Assembly (NCBI GenBank): GCA_025362495.1
Contig: JANYGI010000045.1
Coordinates: 1-64,000, forward strand
From: Byssovorax sp.
GTDB lineage: Bacteria > Myxococcota_A > Polyangia > Polyangiales > Polyangiaceae
Reading direction: 5' to 3'
DNA length: 64,000 nt
Shown in pieces: positions 34,732 through 43,530 of this stretch. A program made the translations under genes and the position numbers. Position 1 is the first letter of the stretch, and each line of letters begins with the position of its first letter. The notes below the pieces were generated by a model. That model was not told where the DNA came from and made no database searches. It was given only the letters and a program-made list of their open reading frames with translations.

Positions 34732-34924
34732 CGGACAGGTCGAGCGCCCCTTGGCGAGCGACCCTGGGCGATGGCGCCGTCCGTGCCGCGTCGCAAGGAG
34801 CACAGAGCTCGCTGGCGCTCGTTTCCCGGTGAGATGAACATCCAGCTCACCGGCGACTCGCGATGGACCCGGCGACGGTCTGGAGCCGTCGAAGAGCCCC
34901 TCTGTAGCTCGCCGAGCGGTCAGC

Positions 34925-34950
34925 CGGGCGCCGCGAAAGAACGGCGCCCG
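34925..34950 (-). terminator. Stem-loop downstream of the GST gene
   Basis: A perfect 9-bp inverted repeat CGGGCGCCG/CGGCGCCCG with an 8-base loop containing GAAAG, 10 bases past the end of the minus-strand GST gene. No long T run follows. Likely transcription end or mRNA-stabilising hairpin. Confidence 0.6.
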
Positions 34951-34959
34951 ACTCTCAGC

Positions 34960-35574
34960 TCACTGCAGCGCGGCGATCGCTGCGTGTCCCTTTTTCACGC
35001 TCTCGTTCGCCTTGATGCCATCGAAGTACGCCTGGGCCTTCTCCGAGAGCGGGATGCCCAGGTGGCCAGTCCACGAGAGCACGATGTAGGCGTACAGATC
35101 GGCGGCGCTGAGCGTCTTGCCATTGAGAAAGCTCTTCTTGCCGTCGTCGAGCAGGCCAACGAGCTGCTCGATCTTCTTGAGCGCGTTGGCCTTGGCACCC
35201 TCGCGCGCCTCCGGGCTCAACTTGGGGTTGAACAGCGCGCCGACGCCCTTGTGCAGCTCCGTGGCGACGAACGCGAGGTGGTTGAGGAACTCGTAGCGCT
35301 CGGGGGTGCCTTCCTTCGGCGCCAGGCCCGCGTTGCCGGTGTCGGCGATGTAGGTGAGCGTGGCGACGTTCTCGTTGAACATCGTGCCATTGGGCAGCAC
35401 GACGGTGGGAACGTTGCCCTTGGGGTTGATGCCGTAGAAGTCCGCGCCGGACTTCGTCTTGTGCGTCGCCAGGTCGACGGTCTCCGAGTCGAACTCGAGC
35501 CCGCCGATGGAGGCCGCGAGGAAGCTGGCCGCGCCGCAGCTGGTGGGGGTGTAGTAGAGCTTGAACGTGGTCAT
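34960..35574 (-). CDS. Glutathione S-transferase family protein
   Basis: 204 residues from ATG 35574; upstream extension is low-quality sequence. The N-terminal thioredoxin-like domain reads FKLYYTPTSCGAASFLAAS. The catalytic Ser/Cys region (S12-C13) is typical of bacterial beta-class GSTs, and cis-Pro occurs in NVPTVVLPNGTMFNE, followed by ENVATLTYIAD. The helical C-terminal domain (about 85-204) contains the N-capping region LSAADLYAYIVLSWT. The family conjugates glutathione to electrophiles or reduces disulfides. Stand-alone gene followed by a hairpin. Confidence 0.88.
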   Translation of the reverse strand: MTTFKLYYTPTSCGAASFLAASIGGLEFDSETVDLATHKTKSGADFYGINPKGNVPTVVLPNGTMFNENVATLTYIADTGNAGLAPKEGTPERYEFLNHLAFVATELHKGVGALFNPKLSPEAREGAKANALKKIEQLVGLLDDGKKSFLNGKTLSAADLYAYIVLSWTGHLGIPLSEKAQAYFDGIKANESVKKGHAAIAALQ

Positions 35575-35647
35575 GGGCGGGATGCTACCCACGAAGTCGA
35601 GCGACGCGCCAGGGTTATCGCCAAGGCACCCTCCGGTGCCGACTCGC

Positions 35648-35893
35648 ATGATGCTCGTGAGCGACAGCGTGTCGGATGAAGGCGTGAAGAGCCTGCTCTG
35701 GCTGGAGCAGCTCGAGTCGCTGGTGCTGTATTCGGACCGGATCACGGACGCGTGTCTCGCGTCCATCCGGCGGATGACGTCGCTTCGAATCGTGGACTTT
35801 CAGGGCTCGTGTCGCGTCACCCGCGCCGCATTCGAGGCGGCCGTCGGCTCGCTGCCCCGGATCGAGGACTCCTGGTCACCGACGCCTCCTTGA
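35648..35893 (+). pseudogene. Leucine-rich-repeat-like fragment
   Basis: An open frame of 81 codons (ATG 35648 or 35651) encodes VSDEGVKSLLWLEQLESLVLYSDRIT-type sequence, then TSLRIVDFQGSCRVT. This fits two to three leucine-rich repeats of the TDEGL...L.SL.L.... type. There is no N-terminal cap or signal, and no ribosome-binding site. It overlaps the next fragment in another frame. Probably the 3' remnant of a larger LRR gene. Confidence 0.45.
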
Positions 35894-36508
35894 TTTGCCC
35901 CCGCGCTCCCGACGCCGACGAGCGGACGGCGCCCGATATCGCTCCTGCGCTGTTCGACGTGGGCCGCCCGCTCGGCGCGGCGCCGCTCGTGAAGCAGCAT
36001 GCGCTCGCGCTCCTCGCGAGCCCGTCGACGCCGCCCGGGGCCCTCGGCGCCCGCGCGCTCTGGCAGGCCGTCGAGACATTCGGCGCCCCCGCGGCGAAGA
36101 AGATCACGAATGCTCACCTCGTCGCGGCGCAGGCCGGCGATCCGAGCGGACGCACGAACTTCCTCTTTGCCCTCGCCGCCAACCTGGTTCAGAAGGCGCC
36201 CATGGTACATGGCGGTACCCTCCGCGCCGTGACGGAGCTCTGGCTCGCGAGCGTGAAGGCGATCGACTCCACCGTTCTCGACACGCTGGCAAAACCCACC
36301 AGGGAAGCCGAGGTCGCCTGGCCCCACGTCCGGCGCCTACTGGAGCACGATCCGGAGAACGGGTCGGTCTATCGCACCGAGCTGCTACCCCGATCTGGAT
36401 CCTCCCCGGGCCGGTGCTCTCGGTCAGGTGATCTTCTTCGATCACGAGGTCGAGACGCGCGAGGTGGAGGCGAAGAGCTTCCTCGCGTTCCTCGCGACGG
36501 TGAAATGA
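35881..36508 (+). pseudogene. Frameshifted remnant of a protein with SMI1/KNR4-like C-terminal end
   Basis: One frame runs from about 35881 (ADERTAPDIAPALFDVGRP..., then a helical stretch to HDPENGSVYRTEL) up to about 36384. The conserved-looking ending (YPDLDPPRAGALGQVIFFD and HEVETREVEAKSFLAFLATVK) lies in a different frame, +1 shifted, and stops at 36508. Removing one base near 36385 (within GCTGCTACC) joins the two into one sensible protein. GQVIFFDH...SFLAFL is the typical close of SMI1/KNR4 domains, a family often used as toxin immunity. There is no good start codon. Either a decayed gene or, less likely, an assembly error. Confidence 0.55.
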
Positions 36509-36582
36509 GGCGGCGTTCGCCCTCGCCCTCGCGCGTGTCGTCCGATTTCGTGGGAGCGACCTGAGACAACCCGCGGCCGCCC

Positions 36583-36635
36583 GTGTCCTCCAGATGACAG
36601 CGCGCCGATCCGGCGCCCATCACTTTCGAGGACAC
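36583..36635 (+). promoter_or_regulatory. Inverted repeat that could mask the ribosome-binding site of the next gene
   Basis: GTGTCCTC (36583-36590) is repeated in inverted form as GAGGACAC (36628-36635), which contains the GAGG ribosome-binding site of the lipoprotein gene starting at 36638. A smaller nested stem (GCGCC/GGCGC, 36602-36616) lies inside. Folding of the leader would sequester the translation start. Regulatory meaning is inference. Confidence 0.35.
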
Positions 36636-36637
36636 CC

Positions 36638-38347
36638 ATGAAGCGAACGTTCGGTCTTCTCCTTGGCTTATCGGCTCTCGGCGCGGCGGCATGCACTCCC
36701 ACCGAGACGGTGGCGACCACGACGACGACCACCGGCGCGGGCGGCGGCTCCTCGACCGCGACGTCGAGCACCTCCGGGGTGGGCGGGGTGGGCGGGGCAG
36801 GCGGGATGGGCGGCATGGCCCCGATCACCGTCACCGTGGCGCCGGGCGCGCCGAAGACGCTGACTTGCCAGACGCAGGCGTTCACGGCCACCGTGACAGG
36901 CACCAAGGATCAAGCGGTGACCTGGTCGCTTTCGCCCGCGGGCAATGGCACCATCGATGCGATGGGCAAATACACCGCTCCGATCCAGGTGCCCACGCCC
37001 GACGCGGTCGATGTCACCGCGACGAGCCACGCTGATCCGACGGCGATGGGCAGCGCGAGCCTCACTCTCTCGACCACGCGTCCCGGCGCCATGGTGGCCG
37101 TCAGCAAGCAAGCTGTCGACGAGCCCGGCGTGCGCGAGCACGTGATCTCGGCGAAGGGAGCGCAGGTGTACACCGTCTTCACCCAGAGCGACGCCACCAG
37201 CTCCTTCGTGTACGTCGCGAGCAGCTCCGACTCCGGGGCGACCTGGGGATCGCCGGTCAAGGTCAACGACAACATCGGTGACGTGACGGCGGAGAACGCG
37301 GTCGTGACCGTCGACGCCGCCGATCCCAAGGTGGTTTACGTGGCCTACAAGCTCACCGTCGGCGGGGGCTTCGCCAAGAGCAAAGACGTCATCACCGGCA
37401 CGTCGGGGGGCACGATGGTCGAGGCGACGAGCACCGACGGCGGAGCGACGTTCACCAACTACGTGTTGCTCTCCGCGGGGAACGGGCTCGGCAACTCGAT
37501 CGACATCGTCTCTCCGGGGGCGGGTCAGGTCATGGTCTCGGTTCCCAACTTCTACAACACGAACCTCTACGTCGACTCCACGAAGGGGGCTGGCTTCGCC
37601 AGCGGCGTGGCCTCCGGAGAATCGTGGGAGACGACGGGCTACGTCGCGAATTTCGACAGCGCCAAGGATCCTTCCGCGATGGCGCCCTTCAGCTACATGG
37701 CGCAGAACGGCGGCAGCGAGCAGGCCTCGGGCTCGGCGCCCCGGCTGGCGACGGACGGCGCCGGGCGGATCTGTCTCGTATACGATGGTGTCTATTTCTC
37801 CGGCAACGACTTCGACATGGGGAGCGATCTCCCGTATATCCAGTGCACCTCCGACCTCGGGGCCACGTTCTCGCCTGCGCTGCCGCTCGACACCGATCGA
37901 ACGGCGGCCCACCCGCTCGTGACCGCCGCGTTCGGGCCGAACCACGTGGTCACGGTGGTCTGGGAGCAGATTGATACGAAGGGCCTCGAGCAGACCTATC
38001 TCGCGCAGAGCACCGACAACGGCAAGACGTTCAGCGCGCCCTTCGCGCACGCCCCCTACGTATTACCGGACATGACCCTGTCCCAGCCGCGCTTCAACTC
38101 CGTCATCTACGAGGGGAGCACGCTGTGGCTCATCTACATGGCATACGACGGCGGAGATCACTCGCGCTTGATCGCCGACAAGAGCTGTGATGGCGGCAAG
38201 ACCTGGAGCCGCGCCGAGCTCACCAACGGCACCGAGGCCCAGATTGACGACGCGTACTATGCCGCGATGGCCGTCACCGATCACGGGATCCTCGTCGCCA
38301 GCACCCGCGCGGTCACCTACCTCTTCTCGGTCTACCCCATCGAGTAG
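36638..38347 (+). CDS. Lipoprotein with Ig-like and Asp-box (sialidase-type) propeller domains
   Basis: 569 residues. Lipoprotein signal ends in A-A-A-C19, followed by a TTTTTTGAGGG-type linker. An Ig-like beta domain occupies about 65-145 (TFTATVTGTKDQAVTWSLSPAG). The remaining ~420 residues carry at least four Asp-box/BNR motifs: SSDSGATWGSP, STDGGATFTN, STDNGKTFSAP and SCDGGKTWSR. These mark six-bladed sialidase-type propellers. No sialidase arginine triad can be assigned, so binding to surface glycans or an unrelated structural role is as likely as hydrolysis. Confidence 0.83.
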   Translation: MKRTFGLLLGLSALGAAACTPTETVATTTTTTGAGGGSSTATSSTSGVGGVGGAGGMGGMAPITVTVAPGAPKTLTCQTQAFTATVTGTKDQAVTWSLSPAGNGTIDAMGKYTAPIQVPTPDAVDVTATSHADPTAMGSASLTLSTTRPGAMVAVSKQAVDEPGVREHVISAKGAQVYTVFTQSDATSSFVYVASSSDSGATWGSPVKVNDNIGDVTAENAVVTVDAADPKVVYVAYKLTVGGGFAKSKDVITGTSGGTMVEATSTDGGATFTNYVLLSAGNGLGNSIDIVSPGAGQVMVSVPNFYNTNLYVDSTKGAGFASGVASGESWETTGYVANFDSAKDPSAMAPFSYMAQNGGSEQASGSAPRLATDGAGRICLVYDGVYFSGNDFDMGSDLPYIQCTSDLGATFSPALPLDTDRTAAHPLVTAAFGPNHVVTVVWEQIDTKGLEQTYLAQSTDNGKTFSAPFAHAPYVLPDMTLSQPRFNSVIYEGSTLWLIYMAYDGGDHSRLIADKSCDGGKTWSRAELTNGTEAQIDDAYYAAMAVTDHGILVASTRAVTYLFSVYPIE

Positions 38348-38409
38348 CGCCTCGACGTCGGGGCCGGATCCAGCGGGCGATCCAGCTCGATCGCGCCCGA
38401 TCTCGGCCT

Positions 38410-39666
38410 TCAAGCCGCGCGAGGTCGGGGCGCCTCCGGCGATCGGACGTGCTCCGGCCTCACCCCCATTCCCATCAACCGTCCGGGTATGCGACGCAGG
38501 ATAGGGAACGCCCGCAGCAGCCGCAAGGGCCACGGCAGCGCGAGCGCCTCGGTGCGCGCGAGGACGGCAGAGATCAGCCGCTCTTGCACGTACACCTGCG
38601 CTCGCTGCGTGAGCCTCGTCGGCCACTCGCGCCGCCGCTGCACGCCGCGCAGCAGCTCGACGCCGACTGGCCCTCTCCTCAGCCGCTCCGCCAGGAGATT
38701 GGCTGTCGCGACGGCGTCCTGGATGGCGAGGTTGATCCCCACGCCGCCGACGGGCGACATCGCATGAGCCGCGTCGCCGATGCAGAGCAGGCCCGGCCTG
38801 GCCCACTCGGTCAGGTGATCGACGAGGACGGTGAGCAGCTTGACGTCGTCGAACGAGCCAATGTCGCCGACGCGGGCCGCCGCGAAGGGCGCCATCGTCG
38901 CCACGTCGCGCCGGAACGACTCGAGCCCTCGGGCGCGCAGCTCCTCGATCGAGCCTTTGGGGATCACGAGGCCACATTGCCAGTACTCCCCGCGGTCGAT
39001 GAAGATCAGGATCCTCCCCGGCTCGAAGCGACCAAAGGCGCCCTCGGGATCGCCGGGGCCGCGCCCCACCCGGAACCACAGCACGTCGAAGGGAGCGCCG
39101 GTGTGCTCGACGGCGAGCCCGGCCGCGCGGCGGATCACCGAGCTGCGCCCGTCGGCGCCGACGACCAGATCCGCCCGGATGGCGAGCTCGCCGTGCGTCG
39201 TGGTGACCTCGAGCCCGACGACGCGCCCATCATCCTTCAGGAGCGCCTTCGCCTCGGTCCGCTGCATCAGCCGGAAGGTGGGATAGCGCCTCGCCCGCTC
39301 GGCGAGGAAATCCAGGAAATCCCACTGAGGCATGAAGGCGAGGTAACGAGCCCGGGTGCGCAGGTGGCCAAAGTCGGCGATCGGGACGCGGTCATTGCCA
39401 ATCTCGCCCTCGAGCACGCGCACCTTCCGGTGCGGTCGCTCGAGGAGCTCGTCGAGGAGGCCGAGCTCGTCCATGACCTGCAACGTCGAGGGATGAATGG
39501 TGTCACCGCGAAAATCCCGCAGAAAATCGGCGTGTTTCTCGATGACCAGCGTGTCGACTCCGGCGCGCGCGAGGAGGTATCCGAGCATCATGCCGGCCGG
39601 CCCGCCGCCGACGACACAGCAGCGAGCGGTCAGCGTCGCATGGAGTGATGGGGCGCCATCGTTCAT
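38410..39666 (-). CDS. FAD-dependent monooxygenase (group A aromatic hydroxylase type)
   Basis: 418 residues from ATG 39666, with GAGGTGAGG just upstream; longer frames add unrelated Arg/Gly-rich sequence. FAD-binding GxGxxG is in CCVVGGGPAGMMLGYLLARAG (residues 16-36). The DG motif LVVGADGRSSVIRRAAGL and the GD motif CIGDAAHAMSPVGGVGINLAIQD are both intact. This is the classic set of NADPH-dependent single-component flavin hydroxylases (PHBH, TetX, Rdc relatives). Substrate unknown. No biosynthetic neighbours; the acyltransferase gene is divergent. Confidence 0.9.
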   Translation of the reverse strand: MNDGAPSLHATLTARCCVVGGGPAGMMLGYLLARAGVDTLVIEKHADFLRDFRGDTIHPSTLQVMDELGLLDELLERPHRKVRVLEGEIGNDRVPIADFGHLRTRARYLAFMPQWDFLDFLAERARRYPTFRLMQRTEAKALLKDDGRVVGLEVTTTHGELAIRADLVVGADGRSSVIRRAAGLAVEHTGAPFDVLWFRVGRGPGDPEGAFGRFEPGRILIFIDRGEYWQCGLVIPKGSIEELRARGLESFRRDVATMAPFAAARVGDIGSFDDVKLLTVLVDHLTEWARPGLLCIGDAAHAMSPVGGVGINLAIQDAVATANLLAERLRRGPVGVELLRGVQRRREWPTRLTQRAQVYVQERLISAVLARTEALALPWPLRLLRAFPILRRIPGRLMGMGVRPEHVRSPEAPRPRAA

Positions 39667-39972
39667 GTCCTCACCTCGGGAGCACCCGGCTTCGCTGCGG
39701 GCTGTCCGAGGGAATGCTAGGCGCTCGCTCGAGGCATCGCCAGCCCTCTCTCCGGTCGCGCCAGGCCGCCCGGCTGGCCGGGGGTGGTCGGCTGGCGGAG
39801 GCCCGCCCCCGCCGAGAAGCACGGGCCCGACGAAATGATGATGTTCACGATACCCATCGCCCCGCGCGCGCTGGCCCGTCCGCGCGCGTCCACGCGGGGC
39901 GCGGGCCTGTTCCGGTGGCGGCCTCACCTCTGGACGGAGCAGGCAGGCACCTATAGCGTGGTCATCCACACC
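39667..39972. other. Divergent intergenic region
   Basis: About 300 bases between the starts of the flavin monooxygenase and acyltransferase genes. The acyltransferase frame stays open upward to 39784 with ATG codons at 39835-39841, but the extension is basic and Pro/Arg-rich and has no ribosome-binding site. I treat it as the divergent promoter region; no clear -10/-35 elements or hairpins seen. Confidence 0.4.
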
Positions 39973-41070
39973 ATGAGCTGGAACCGACAGCCCCTCGGCA
40001 AGTTACTCGCGGGCTCGCGCCTGCCGGCGTTCGATGGCATCCGGATGATCGCCGTGGCGCTCGTGATCTTGAATCACGTGGGCTATGAATGGGTCCCGGC
40101 CGACCTCGGCGTCAACGTCTTCTTCGTGCTCAGCGGGTTCCTCATCACCTGGCTCCTGCTCAAAGAACACGACACGACAGGCACCATCGCGCTGAAGACG
40201 TTCTACCTGCGCCGCGCGTTCCGGCTCCTGCCGGCCTACTACGTCTTCCTGGGCATCGCGCTCGCGTCATACTACGGCCGCGGGCACGCCGGGCCGACGC
40301 GGACCGACATCATCCTTCCCGGGCTGCTGTACTGGACCAACTACTTCAACGCCTTCCACGGCCACCCGGCCACGCCGCTCTCGCACACGTGGTCACTGGC
40401 CCTCGAGGAGCAGTTCTATCTCTTCTGGCCTCTCGCCCTCGGGGTGCTCCTGCGCTGGGGGCGCGGGGCCGCGGCCCGTTTCCTGGTGGCGGCGATCGTC
40501 GTCGTCGCCGCCTGGCGCAGCTTCGCGGCCGTGGTCCTCCACCTCGACGTGGCGTATCTCTACAACGCGTTCGACACCCGCTTCGACACGCTTGCGATTG
40601 GCTGTCTCGCTGCCGTGCTCTCCCGGCGCGAGCGCTTCCTCACCATGGCCCAGCGGCTCTCGCGGCGCTGGTATCATCCCGCGGTGACCCTGGCGATCCT
40701 GATCGCCGAGCGCACCTGGCGACCGATGAGCATGCATTACACGCTCGGGTTCACCATCGACGGTCTGCTGATCGCGATCGTGATCCTCCAGCTGATGCAG
40801 GTGGTCGAGCACCCGGCATGGCGCTGGCTCGAACACCCCGTCTCGCGGTACATCGGGGCGATCTCGTACCCGATCTATCTTTACCACGGGCTGTCCAACG
40901 CCCTCGCTGCCCGGCTCTTTCACGGCGTGTCCCTCGCCCGACTCGTGGCCACGATCGCGGTGGCCACCGGCCTCGGGACGATGTCGTATTCGCTGATCGA
41001 GAAGCCGTTTCTCCGGTTGCGCCAGCGGCTCACCGGGGGCCAACCGGTGCCTCCGCCGGCGCGGGCCTGA
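39973..41070 (+). CDS. Acyltransferase family 3 (OafA/YrhL-like) membrane protein
   Basis: 365 residues, start set at ATG 39973, just before the first conserved block LPAFDGIRMIAVALVILNHVGYE, which carries the family's catalytic-site His. Further family marks: GVNVFFVLSGFLITWLLLKE, the basic loop FYLRRAFRLLPAYY, SHTWSLALEEQFYLFWPL, and ISYPIYLYHG near the C-terminus. About ten membrane helices. These enzymes O-acylate surface polysaccharides, lipids or secondary metabolites on the periplasmic side. Target unknown; the EPS locus begins a few kb downstream. The start is the least certain part. Confidence 0.88.
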   Translation: MSWNRQPLGKLLAGSRLPAFDGIRMIAVALVILNHVGYEWVPADLGVNVFFVLSGFLITWLLLKEHDTTGTIALKTFYLRRAFRLLPAYYVFLGIALASYYGRGHAGPTRTDIILPGLLYWTNYFNAFHGHPATPLSHTWSLALEEQFYLFWPLALGVLLRWGRGAAARFLVAAIVVVAAWRSFAAVVLHLDVAYLYNAFDTRFDTLAIGCLAAVLSRRERFLTMAQRLSRRWYHPAVTLAILIAERTWRPMSMHYTLGFTIDGLLIAIVILQLMQVVEHPAWRWLEHPVSRYIGAISYPIYLYHGLSNALAARLFHGVSLARLVATIAVATGLGTMSYSLIEKPFLRLRQRLTGGQPVPPPARA

Positions 41071-41075
41071 TCAGC

Positions 41076-41747
41076 TCACCGCGAGACGTTCACGATGTGA
41101 ACCACGCTGACGAAGGTGCAGATGCTCGCGACGATCACCAGCGCGTGAAACACCTCGTGATAGCCGAACACCCGGGGGATCGGATCCGGGCGCTTGCGGG
41201 CGTACACGAGCGCTCCCACCGAGTACACGACTCCACCGAGGACGAGGAGCCAGGCGCTGAGCGGGCCCATCACCGGCGCGAGCCGCACCACGTCGCCCAC
41301 GGCCGCCCAGCCAAGCAGCACGCACAGCGCCGCGGTGATCCACTTGGGCGCGTGCGGCCAGAGCATCGATTTGCCGACGCCGAGCGCCGCGCCGATCCAC
41401 ACGATCCACAGCGCGCGGTAATGCATGCTGGGATCGTCGAGCAGGGCGAAGAGCGGGGTATACGTGCCAGCGATGAGCAGGAAGATCGCCGCGTGATCGA
41501 GCCGCCGCATGATCCGGCGCTTCTCGGGCGTCCAGTGCGGGCGATGGTAAAGCGCGCTGACGCCGAACAGCGTGGTGAGCGAGGCCCCGTACACGGCGCA
41601 CGCGGCCGCGGCCCGCGCGCTCGGAGCGTGCCAGACGAGCGCGGCGGTCGCCACGATGGCCGCGAAGAACGCGACCTGATGCGACACGCCACGCAGCGTC
41701 GGCTTCGGCGGCTTCGTCGTCGACGAAGGCAGGCCGACTGTCATCAT
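41076..41747 (-). CDS. Haemolysin III (PAQR) family membrane protein
   Basis: 223 residues with seven hydrophobic segments. The zinc-site signature of the PAQR/HlyIII family is complete: SALYHRPHW in helix 2 region, RRLDHAAIFLLIAGTYTP, and GYHEVFHALVIV near the C-terminus. The family includes bacterial YqfA/HlyIII and eukaryotic adiponectin receptors, metal-dependent membrane hydrolases influencing lipid composition. The ATG overlaps by 4 bases the stop of the upstream polysaccharide monooxygenase-like gene, an unexpected coupling. It converges with the acyltransferase gene, with a 5-base gap. Confidence 0.9.
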   Translation of the reverse strand: MMTVGLPSSTTKPPKPTLRGVSHQVAFFAAIVATAALVWHAPSARAAAACAVYGASLTTLFGVSALYHRPHWTPEKRRIMRRLDHAAIFLLIAGTYTPLFALLDDPSMHYRALWIVWIGAALGVGKSMLWPHAPKWITAALCVLLGWAAVGDVVRLAPVMGPLSAWLLVLGGVVYSVGALVYARKRPDPIPRVFGYHEVFHALVIVASICTFVSVVHIVNVSR

Positions 41748-42604
41748 GCCTTGTCGTGACGGCGGCGCGTGAACGCCGCGAGCGCGGCGAGCCCGAGGAG
41801 GCCAAAGGCAGCCGAGCCAGCGGGGTTTGCCCCCGAGAACCCGCAGCCGGACGACTCGCTGGTCGTCGGGCCCGTGCCCGTCGAGCCGCCCGCGCCGCCG
41901 GCGCCGGCGCCGGTGGAGGTCGTCGTCGTCGAGCTGCCGGCCGAGGTGCTGGTCGCGGTCGTCTCACCGGTGCTCCCCGTCCCGGTGGTGCTCATTCCAC
42001 CGCTCGTGGTCGAGGTGGACGACTCGATCGCTATGTTGGCACAATGGTGGTAGTAGCAGCCGCCGGGGTTGTTGAGCGGATGATTGGACATGAACTCCAG
42101 CACCTGCAGCGTGCAATTGGTGCAGGTCACGTCGGGAGGGAGGGTGATGGTGATCGTCTGGGGCCCGCTGAAGGGCGCCTTGTGCTCGAACACGCCGTCG
42201 GCGAGGACAGGGAACGTCGGCGTCGCCTCGACCGGGGCGGTGCCACAGGGGGTGCCGGGGCCGGGCGTGACGATCGGCTCGTCCGGGAGATCGGCCGGGC
42301 CGCCCTTGCCGAGCGAGATGCGGTAATGACCGGGATGGTAGATTTTTTCGTCGATGGTGACAGTGATCGTCTGGCCCACCTGATACGTGGTGACCATCCC
42401 GGTGGGCGTCCCGGTGCCGTCGTCGCCACAGGGCGCCTTCTTCTGGGGCGAGCCCAACCCATCTTGAGCCATCGTCGCGGCGGGCGCCTGCAGCACGAAA
42501 TGGGCGCTGGCCGTCGCGGGCGCGCAGACGCCGATCGCCGTGGCGACGAACCCGGCGGTGAGCAGGCGCGCGGCAGAGCTGCGATTCGATCGAAGAACAA
42601 GCAT
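41744..42604 (-). CDS. Secreted polysaccharide monooxygenase-like protein with MYXO-CTERM tail
   Basis: 286 residues. The signal peptide would be cleaved at A-S-A, leaving His35 (HFVLQAP) as the new N-terminus, the arrangement required for the copper histidine brace of lytic polysaccharide monooxygenases and CopC-like proteins. A beta-sandwich-like domain of about 170 residues follows with Cys pairs (CTNC, GGCYYHHCANI) and several His that could complete the copper site. A Ser/Thr/Gly linker and a MYXO-CTERM end (SGCGFSG, hydrophobic helix, RRRHDK) anchor it. It resembles a family described from Sorangium as polysaccharide monooxygenase-like (SCE4755 group), named from memory. Catalysis is unproven. 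Confidence 0.72.
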   Translation of the reverse strand: MLVLRSNRSSAARLLTAGFVATAIGVCAPATASAHFVLQAPAATMAQDGLGSPQKKAPCGDDGTGTPTGMVTTYQVGQTITVTIDEKIYHPGHYRISLGKGGPADLPDEPIVTPGPGTPCGTAPVEATPTFPVLADGVFEHKAPFSGPQTITITLPPDVTCTNCTLQVLEFMSNHPLNNPGGCYYHHCANIAIESSTSTTSGGMSTTGTGSTGETTATSTSAGSSTTTTSTGAGAGGAGGSTGTGPTTSESSGCGFSGANPAGSAAFGLLGLAALAAFTRRRHDKA

Positions 42605-42674
42605 GGGGAGACCTCTGGACGCACTTTAGGAGAAGGCGCGCGCCGCGGCAACGCCTGTTTGCGGACGTACTCGC

Positions 42675-43460
42675 TCAGGCGGGTTTGAAGTCTTTCCAGG
42701 CTGCGCGGGCCTTCGCGGCGCTGTTCTCGGTCGCGGCGCGCCGGAACCGCCCCTTCACGTAGAATCCGCCGAGCTCGATGACGCCCATCTCGTCGCCGGG
42801 CTCGAGCGCGAAGAACCGCGTCGTCGGCCCGCTGGTCGTGAGGACTCCCACCCTGCGCCACCCCACCGGGAGATTGCCAGTGTGGACATGGCCCGACTCG
42901 CGCTCGATCTCGGCGGCAGGATACTTGAGCTTCATCGACTCTCCGTGGCCGTCCGCGCCCATCCGGATCTCCAGCCGATCACCGGTCTTGGCCTTCGGCG
43001 CCGCCCCGTAGTTCCCCGCCTTGTACGCCGCGAGGCTCGCGGGGTGGATGAACCACGCAGAGCCCTTCTTCCACCCGGCGAGCCGGTACGAGTCGATGGC
43101 CTGGCGCACGGCCGTCGCGCCGAGGCTCAGCGCCTCCGCGGCCTCGTCGAGCGTCACGGTGTAGGGCGCGCCCGCGGTCGCGAGATCGAGCAGGCCGAGC
43201 TGCACCTGCTTGCGGCTGACGAGATCGGTCATCGCGCGATAGAGCGGGTTGTCGAGCGCGGCGCGGGTGAGGGTGCCACTCCCCGGTGTCAGGTGGCGAT
43301 CGAGCAGCGGATTGTCTCCATGGTGAACGAGCGCGACGAGGGCCTCGTGGCTCACCGCCGGATCGGCGGCGGCGCGCTGCAGCTTCTCCCAGTAAATGCC
43401 GAGCTCGCCCGCCGGATCGGGGATCGAGAGCTCGCGTCCGCTGACGGTCGTCCATCGCAT
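42675..43460 (-). CDS. Hypothetical protein with helix-turn-helix-like segment
   Basis: 261 residues, ATG start. The N-terminal third is helical and includes AALVHHGDNPLLDRHL. At about 100-145 the sequence TLDEAAEALSLGATAVRQAIDSYRLAGW, followed by WFIHPASLAAYK, resembles an excisionase/MerR-like helix-turn-helix with a short wing. The C-terminal half is beta-rich (MKLKYPAAEIERESG, GELGGFYVKGRFRR-like). I know of no named family with this combination. Isolated minus-strand gene. Confidence 0.65.
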   Translation of the reverse strand: MRWTTVSGRELSIPDPAGELGIYWEKLQRAAADPAVSHEALVALVHHGDNPLLDRHLTPGSGTLTRAALDNPLYRAMTDLVSRKQVQLGLLDLATAGAPYTVTLDEAAEALSLGATAVRQAIDSYRLAGWKKGSAWFIHPASLAAYKAGNYGAAPKAKTGDRLEIRMGADGHGESMKLKYPAAEIERESGHVHTGNLPVGWRRVGVLTTSGPTTRFFALEPGDEMGVIELGGFYVKGRFRRAATENSAAKARAAWKDFKPA

Positions 43461-43530
43461 GGCGTCGGCGTACTACGGATGAGCGCGCCGAGAAACCCGC
43501 TTCGAGGCTGACCGACAAACGGCCAGCCTC

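Noticed and set aside
38348-38409. Imperfect stem GGGCGATC...GATCGCGCCC as a terminator
   Set aside because: Contains a two-base bulge and no T run; too weak to list as a feature.
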